The translations under genes and the position numbers were made by a program. Positions 6,766 to 9,164 of a DNA stretch of 9,164 nt are shown here, one piece after another. The stretch's first letter is position 1; every line of letters begins with the position of its first letter. The stretch comes from Pseudomonadota bacterium (GTDB lineage Bacteria; Pseudomonadota; Alphaproteobacteria; Rickettsiales; SXRF01). The stretch covers positions 1 to 9,164 of the forward strand of contig JAGWLJ010000040.1 in assembly GCA_028873275.1 (NCBI GenBank), in the 5' to 3' direction. A model generated the notes under the pieces. The model did not search any database, was not told the origin of the DNA, and saw nothing but the letters and a program-made list of their open reading frames with translations.

Positions 6766-7430
6766 TGTCTCAATACTCCCTGCCGCTCCATCTTTCGCCT
6801 CACTACTCCGAGGATAATTTCTTTGTCTCGGGCTGTAATCGCGATGCATATGAATGGGTTATCCGTTGGCCCGGTTGGCCCGCGCATGCGCTTTTTATCC
6901 ACGGCCCGAGAGGCTCGGGCAAGACGCATCTGGCGCAATTATGGGCGGCGCGCTCCCAGGCTCGGCTCCTGGCCGCCGTGCAGCTTGCCGAGATTGCGCC
7001 AGATGCGATGGCGGGACACTGGGCCATCGAAGATGTCGAGCAACTGAATGATGAAGCCAGGTTGCTGCACCTGTTCAATGTCACGCGGGAATCCGCTTGC
7101 GGGCTGCTGCTGACTGCCGATGCACCGCCCTCCCGACTGGCGCTAGCACTGCCCGATTTGACTTCACGGTTACTGTCGCTACCTTTGGTGGCCATTGAGC
7201 AGCCGGACGACGCGGTGCTGGCGGCTTCCATGCGGAAGCAGTTTGCCGACCGCCAGATGAAAGTCGATGAAGAGGTGATCGCATGGCTGTTGCCGCGCAT
7301 GGAGCGCTCGCTGGCCGAGGCCAAAAGACTGGTGGAAACCATTGATTCCGCTGCGCTGGCCGGGCGTCGGAACGTCACTGTTCCCTTCGTGCGGCAGCTG
7401 TTAGGGGAAGGTGACCGTGGTAACTCTTAA
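6765..7430 (+). CDS. hda: Hda/HdaA-like regulator of DnaA (AAA+ family)
   Basis: Hda proteins, bound to the DNA polymerase sliding clamp, stimulate ATP hydrolysis by DnaA and so limit re-initiation of replication. The ATG at 6765 overlaps the preceding stop (TGATG) and gives 221 residues; earlier in-frame starts lie inside the transporter gene. Residues 3-8 (QYSLPL) resemble the N-terminal clamp-binding motif of Hda (QLSLPL type). Walker A is GPRGSGKT (47-54). Walker B is degenerate (AIEDVEQL, 87-94). LLLTADAPPSR (114-124) fits sensor 1, DLTSRLLSLPL (131-141) carries the box VII arginine region, and RSLAEAKRLVETID (181-194) fits sensor 2. There is no DNA-binding domain IV, which separates it from DnaA. 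The sequence around IRWPGWPAHALFIHGPRGSG looks alphaproteobacterial. No terminator follows, so some read-through into the 7561 gene is possible. Confidence 0.88.
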   Translation: MSQYSLPLHLSPHYSEDNFFVSGCNRDAYEWVIRWPGWPAHALFIHGPRGSGKTHLAQLWAARSQARLLAAVQLAEIAPDAMAGHWAIEDVEQLNDEARLLHLFNVTRESACGLLLTADAPPSRLALALPDLTSRLLSLPLVAIEQPDDAVLAASMRKQFADRQMKVDEEVIAWLLPRMERSLAEAKRLVETIDSAALAGRRNVTVPFVRQLLGEGDRGNS

Positions 7431-7463
7431 TGCATTGAACAGAAAGAGAACTTTACATGACAA

Positions 7464-7560
7464 GGATTTAATGTTTCCCTCATTGCGCCGTAATGGCAAT
7501 CCCATTAGGATCAATTCTGTTATCTGTTTCAATAACCAATTAATTCAGAAAGGACCAACC
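7464..7560 (+). promoter_or_regulatory. Upstream block A, related to 7926-8017
   Basis: This block begins GGATTTAAT and ends at the ATG at 7561. Its first 34 bases align without gaps to 7926-7959 with 23 identities by hand count. Similarity continues through TAGGAT (7506-7511), CTG.TTT and the Shine-Dalgarno. TTGCGC (7483-7488) and TAGGAT, 17 bases apart, could be a weak promoter. Confidence 0.4.
7547..7554 (+). promoter_or_regulatory. Ribosome binding site that decides the 7561 start
   Basis: AGAAAGGA lies 6 bases before the ATG at 7561, immediately ahead of a signal-peptide coding sequence. This rules out longer reading frames that begin inside hda. Confidence 0.8.
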
Positions 7561-7851
7561 ATGAAAAAAGTCTCTACGCTGGCGCTGCTGGCTGCCATCG
7601 GCCTCGCCGCTCCCGCCCACGCTCAGCTCAATCCGGCTAATCCCTCCATCCTGCAGCATGAAGAAATGAATCAGGGCGGCCAGGAAATGCACAAGGACAA
7701 GCCGGCTGCTTCCGAAGAAAAGAAGGAAATGCACAAGCATAAGCACAAAATGCACAAGGAAAAGAAAGAGAAGCGCGAGAAGCATCTCGAAAAGGCCAAA
7801 GAAAAGCACGAGAAGAAAGAGCATATGGATGCTCCGAAGCAGGGCCAGTAA
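7561..7851 (+). CDS. Small exported His/Met/Lys-rich protein
   Basis: The protein is 96 residues from the ATG at 7561, supported by AGAAAGGA 6 bases upstream. MKKVSTLALLAAIGLAAPA followed by HA-Q is a signal peptide, with cleavage likely before Gln22. The mature ~75 residues are almost entirely Lys, Glu, His and Met. They include repeated MHK units (EMHKDK, EMHKHKHK, KMHKEK) and a likely single charged helix. By hand count the mature part has nine His and five Met and no Cys. Lack of Cys and a His/Met-rich composition could mean periplasmic metal binding (Cu, Ni or Zn), or acid buffering as in small acid-shock proteins; both are inference. I do not recognise a family. The last residues (KQGQ) echo the end of the OmpA-like protein (TQGQ). 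The gene has its own terminator, and its upstream region and signal peptide are related to those of the next gene. Confidence 0.8.
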   Translation: MKKVSTLALLAAIGLAAPAHAQLNPANPSILQHEEMNQGGQEMHKDKPAASEEKKEMHKHKHKMHKEKKEKREKHLEKAKEKHEKKEHMDAPKQGQ

Positions 7852-7868
7852 TCCCTCTTCGATACTTC

Positions 7869-7905
7869 AAAAAACGGTCGGGGCAATGCTCCGGCCGTTT
7901 TTTTT
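7869..7905 (+). terminator. Intrinsic terminator of the 7561 gene
   Basis: The stem ACGGTCGG/CCGGCCGT, with one G-U pair, is extended by A6 against T-run bases and followed by eight T (7898-7905). It sits about 20 bases after the stop codon. Confidence 0.9.
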
Positions 7906-7925
7906 CGGGGGTGAATGCATGACGT

Positions 7926-8017
7926 GGAATTAATCTTCCTTCCATGCGGCGGTAATCGCCATCGCTATAGGATGAATCCGTTAACTGCTTTTCAACCACT
8001 CTAAGAAAGGATTCATT
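7926..8017 (+). promoter_or_regulatory. Upstream block B, related to 7464-7560
   Basis: It begins GGAATTAAT, contains TAGGAT at 7968-7973, and ends with AAGAAAGGA (8003-8011) 6 bases before the ATG at 8018. It is about 5 bases shorter than block A, with the gap near the Shine-Dalgarno. No good -35 is conserved at the right distance, so the exact promoter is unclear. Confidence 0.4.
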
Positions 8018-8407
8018 ATGAATAAGATTTCCACGCTGGCGCTGCTGATGGCGCTGGGCTTTTCCGCTCCCGTATTCGCGCAGAACGCCGATACGAATGT
8101 TCCCGGCCATCCGCGGGTCAATGAGATCGACAACCGCCTCCAGGACCAGCAGAACCGCATCAACGCCGGTGAAGCCAACGGCACCATGACGCAGGGTCAG
8201 GCCGCTCGCGACGAGAAGCGCGACGAGCGCGTCGCCGCCCAAGAGAGCAAGGACGAGGCCAAGCATAACGGCCATCTCACCAAGCGCGAGCAGCGCAAGC
8301 TCAACAAGGAGCTGAACAAGGACAGCAAGGATATTCACCAGCAGAAAGCTCGCGGCAAACGCAAAGAGCGCCGTGAAGAGCATCACGAAGAAAACGGCCA
8401 GAAATAA
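8018..8407 (+). CDS. Small exported charged protein with two GxLT-type helical repeats
   Basis: The product is 129 residues. MNKISTLALLMALGFSAPVF followed by A-Q is a signal peptide, so the mature protein is ~108 residues and probably periplasmic. The middle shows a two-fold pattern: QQNRINAGEANGTMTQGQAA (44-63) and DEAKHNGHLTKREQRKLNKE (79-98). Each has the layout charged helix - G...G.(M/L)T - charged helix. Small exported proteobacterial proteins with repeated G.LT..E motifs are known to me, but without an established function. The C-terminus is strongly basic, then ends HHEENGQK. There is no Cys and no membrane segment after the signal peptide. AAAGGA lies 6 bases before the ATG. The upstream block and the signal peptide are related to those of the 7561 gene, while the mature sequence is different. 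A strong terminator follows. Confidence 0.85.
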   Translation: MNKISTLALLMALGFSAPVFAQNADTNVPGHPRVNEIDNRLQDQQNRINAGEANGTMTQGQAARDEKRDERVAAQESKDEAKHNGHLTKREQRKLNKELNKDSKDIHQQKARGKRKERREEHHEENGQK

Positions 8408-8423
8408 TCTTGCCGTCAATGCT

Positions 8424-8457
8424 AAAACAGCCGGGACATGCGCCCCGGCTGTTTTTA
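8424..8457 (+). terminator. Intrinsic terminator of the 8018 gene
   Basis: AAAACAGCCGGG (8424-8435) pairs perfectly with CCCGGCTGTTTT (8444-8455) across an 8-base loop, ending in a run of five T. It ends 7 bases before the -35 of the next gene. Confidence 0.92.
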
Positions 8458-8463
8458 TTGGCG

Positions 8464-8491
8464 TTGACAGGAGGGGCAGGGGGCCTAAAAT
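8464..8491 (+). promoter_or_regulatory. Near-consensus sigma-70-type promoter of the oxygenase gene
   Basis: TTGACA (8464-8469) is a perfect -35 and TAAAAT (8486-8491) differs from TATAAT at one base, with a 16-base spacer. The expected transcript start is about 8498-8499, only two or three bases before the ATG at 8501. Confidence 0.75.
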
Positions 8492-8500
8492 AGCTGCCAT

Positions 8501-9164
8501 ATGTCAACCATGCCTGCTTATGCTGCCGCGCCGCCGCGGATTCTTAATCTTGAGGCCATTGCTGCTGCACCGGCGATGCGCGACCCGTACCCCTATATCA
8601 TCGCTTCCAACACATTGCCCTCGGAGATGGCCCCGGCGCTGAAGCGCGATTTTCCCGATATCCGCAAGGCCGGTTATCTGCCGCTTTCCCTCATGAAGCG
8701 TCAAGGCGCGTTTGACGCTTTGCTTAAAGACATGGAAAGTCCCGAGTTGGCGGAGATTCTTTCCGAGAAGCTGGGCGTCGATCTGCGCGGCAAGCCGTGC
8801 ATTATCACCGTGCGCAAATACTCGGATCTCAAGGCTGGCAACATCCATAACGACGGCCAGGCCAAGCTGGCTACCTCGCTGGTCTACCTCAACGATACCT
8901 GGCCGGAGGGCGACGCCGGGCGGCTGCGTGTGCTGAGAAACGACAGGAGTTTCGACGACACGGCAGCGGAAGTGCCGCCTACTTTCGGCACTTTCTTTGC
9001 CTTCGCCCGTACCGATAATTCCTGGCACGGCCACAAGCCATTCGCCGGCGAGCGCCGCGTCATCCAGGCGGCGTGGGTCAGGAGCTGGGAGGATTACGAG
9101 CGCAAGATCAGGCGCGGCCGCTTCTCCGCCTTCTTCAAGCGGCTGGTCAAGACGGGTTACGAGG
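8501..9164 (+). CDS. 2-oxoglutarate/Fe(II)-dependent oxygenase (3' end missing)
   Basis: The frame is open from the ATG at 8501 to the window end (221 residues visible). These enzymes use Fe(II), O2 and 2-oxoglutarate to hydroxylate a substrate, here unknown. The iron ligands are visible as HND (His116, Asp118) and the distal His176 in SWHGH. Arg185 or Arg186 in GERRVIQAAWV is placed to bind 2-oxoglutarate. Between them are LATSLVYLNDTWPEGDAGRL and PTFGTFFAFAR, the usual jelly-roll core of the prolyl-4-hydroxylase-like group; the commonly seen GG before L is AG here. The visible C-terminus is basic (ERKIRRGRFSAFFKRL). There is no signal peptide, so it is likely cytoplasmic. Neither the ATG at 8501 nor the one at 8510 has a Shine-Dalgarno at proper distance; GGAGG at 8469-8473 overlaps the promoter and is too far away. 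A near-consensus promoter ends 9 bases before the first ATG. Confidence 0.85.
   Translation, partial: MSTMPAYAAAPPRILNLEAIAAAPAMRDPYPYIIASNTLPSEMAPALKRDFPDIRKAGYLPLSLMKRQGAFDALLKDMESPELAEILSEKLGVDLRGKPCIITVRKYSDLKAGNIHNDGQAKLATSLVYLNDTWPEGDAGRLRVLRNDRSFDDTAAEVPPTFGTFFAFARTDNSWHGHKPFAGERRVIQAAWVRSWEDYERKIRRGRFSAFFKRLVKTGYE

Noticed and set aside
7637..8500. 287-codon open frame on the minus strand over the two small secreted genes
   Set aside because: It runs through two intrinsic terminators and both plus-strand Shine-Dalgarno sites; its hydrophobic look only mirrors Lys/Glu-rich codons read in reverse.

Overview
The window looks like chromosomal DNA of a proteobacterium, most likely an alphaproteobacterium. 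The main support is the short DnaA-like ATPase at 6765-7430, whose sequence resembles alphaproteobacterial HdaA proteins more than the Hda of gammaproteobacteria. The purN-purM block lying divergently from a DUF2066 / AI-2E transporter / hda run is an order known in proteobacteria. These are judgements from recalled family sequences, not from a search. No tRNA, rRNA, CRISPR array, insertion sequence or integrase is visible.

Layout. (1) 1-1805: the 3' part of a large ankyrin-repeat gene, cut by the window start. It carries two copies of a ~130-residue module on either side of the ankyrin block, then a Pro/Ala-rich spacer and a hydrophobic glycine-rich hairpin near the C-terminus. (2) 2028-2702: a secreted OmpA-C-domain (peptidoglycan-binding) protein with a natural seven-histidine run near its end, followed by a strong terminator shared with the convergent purN. 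(3) 2835-4528 on the minus strand: purM-purN, two steps of de novo purine synthesis, joined by a 4-base GTGA overlap. (4) 4570-7430 on the plus strand, divergent from purM: a DUF2066 exported protein, an AI-2E/PerM-family membrane protein and an Hda-like replication regulator, almost without gaps and so probably one operon. (5) 7561-7851 and 8018-8407: two small exported, very charged proteins. Each has its own upstream block, strong Shine-Dalgarno and terminator. Their upstream regions and signal peptides are clearly related while the mature parts differ. (6) 8501-9164: the start of a 2-oxoglutarate/Fe(II) oxygenase gene, cut by the window end, with a near-consensus sigma-70-type promoter so close to the ATG that the mRNA may be leaderless.

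Regions 3 and 4 are ordinary housekeeping genes. The unusual material is the duplicated module in the ankyrin protein, whose two copies differ strongly in base composition; the pair of related small-secreted-protein units with a His/Met/Lys-rich product; the His-tailed OmpA-like protein; and the probable leaderless oxygenase gene. I see no clear multi-gene defence or mobile system.
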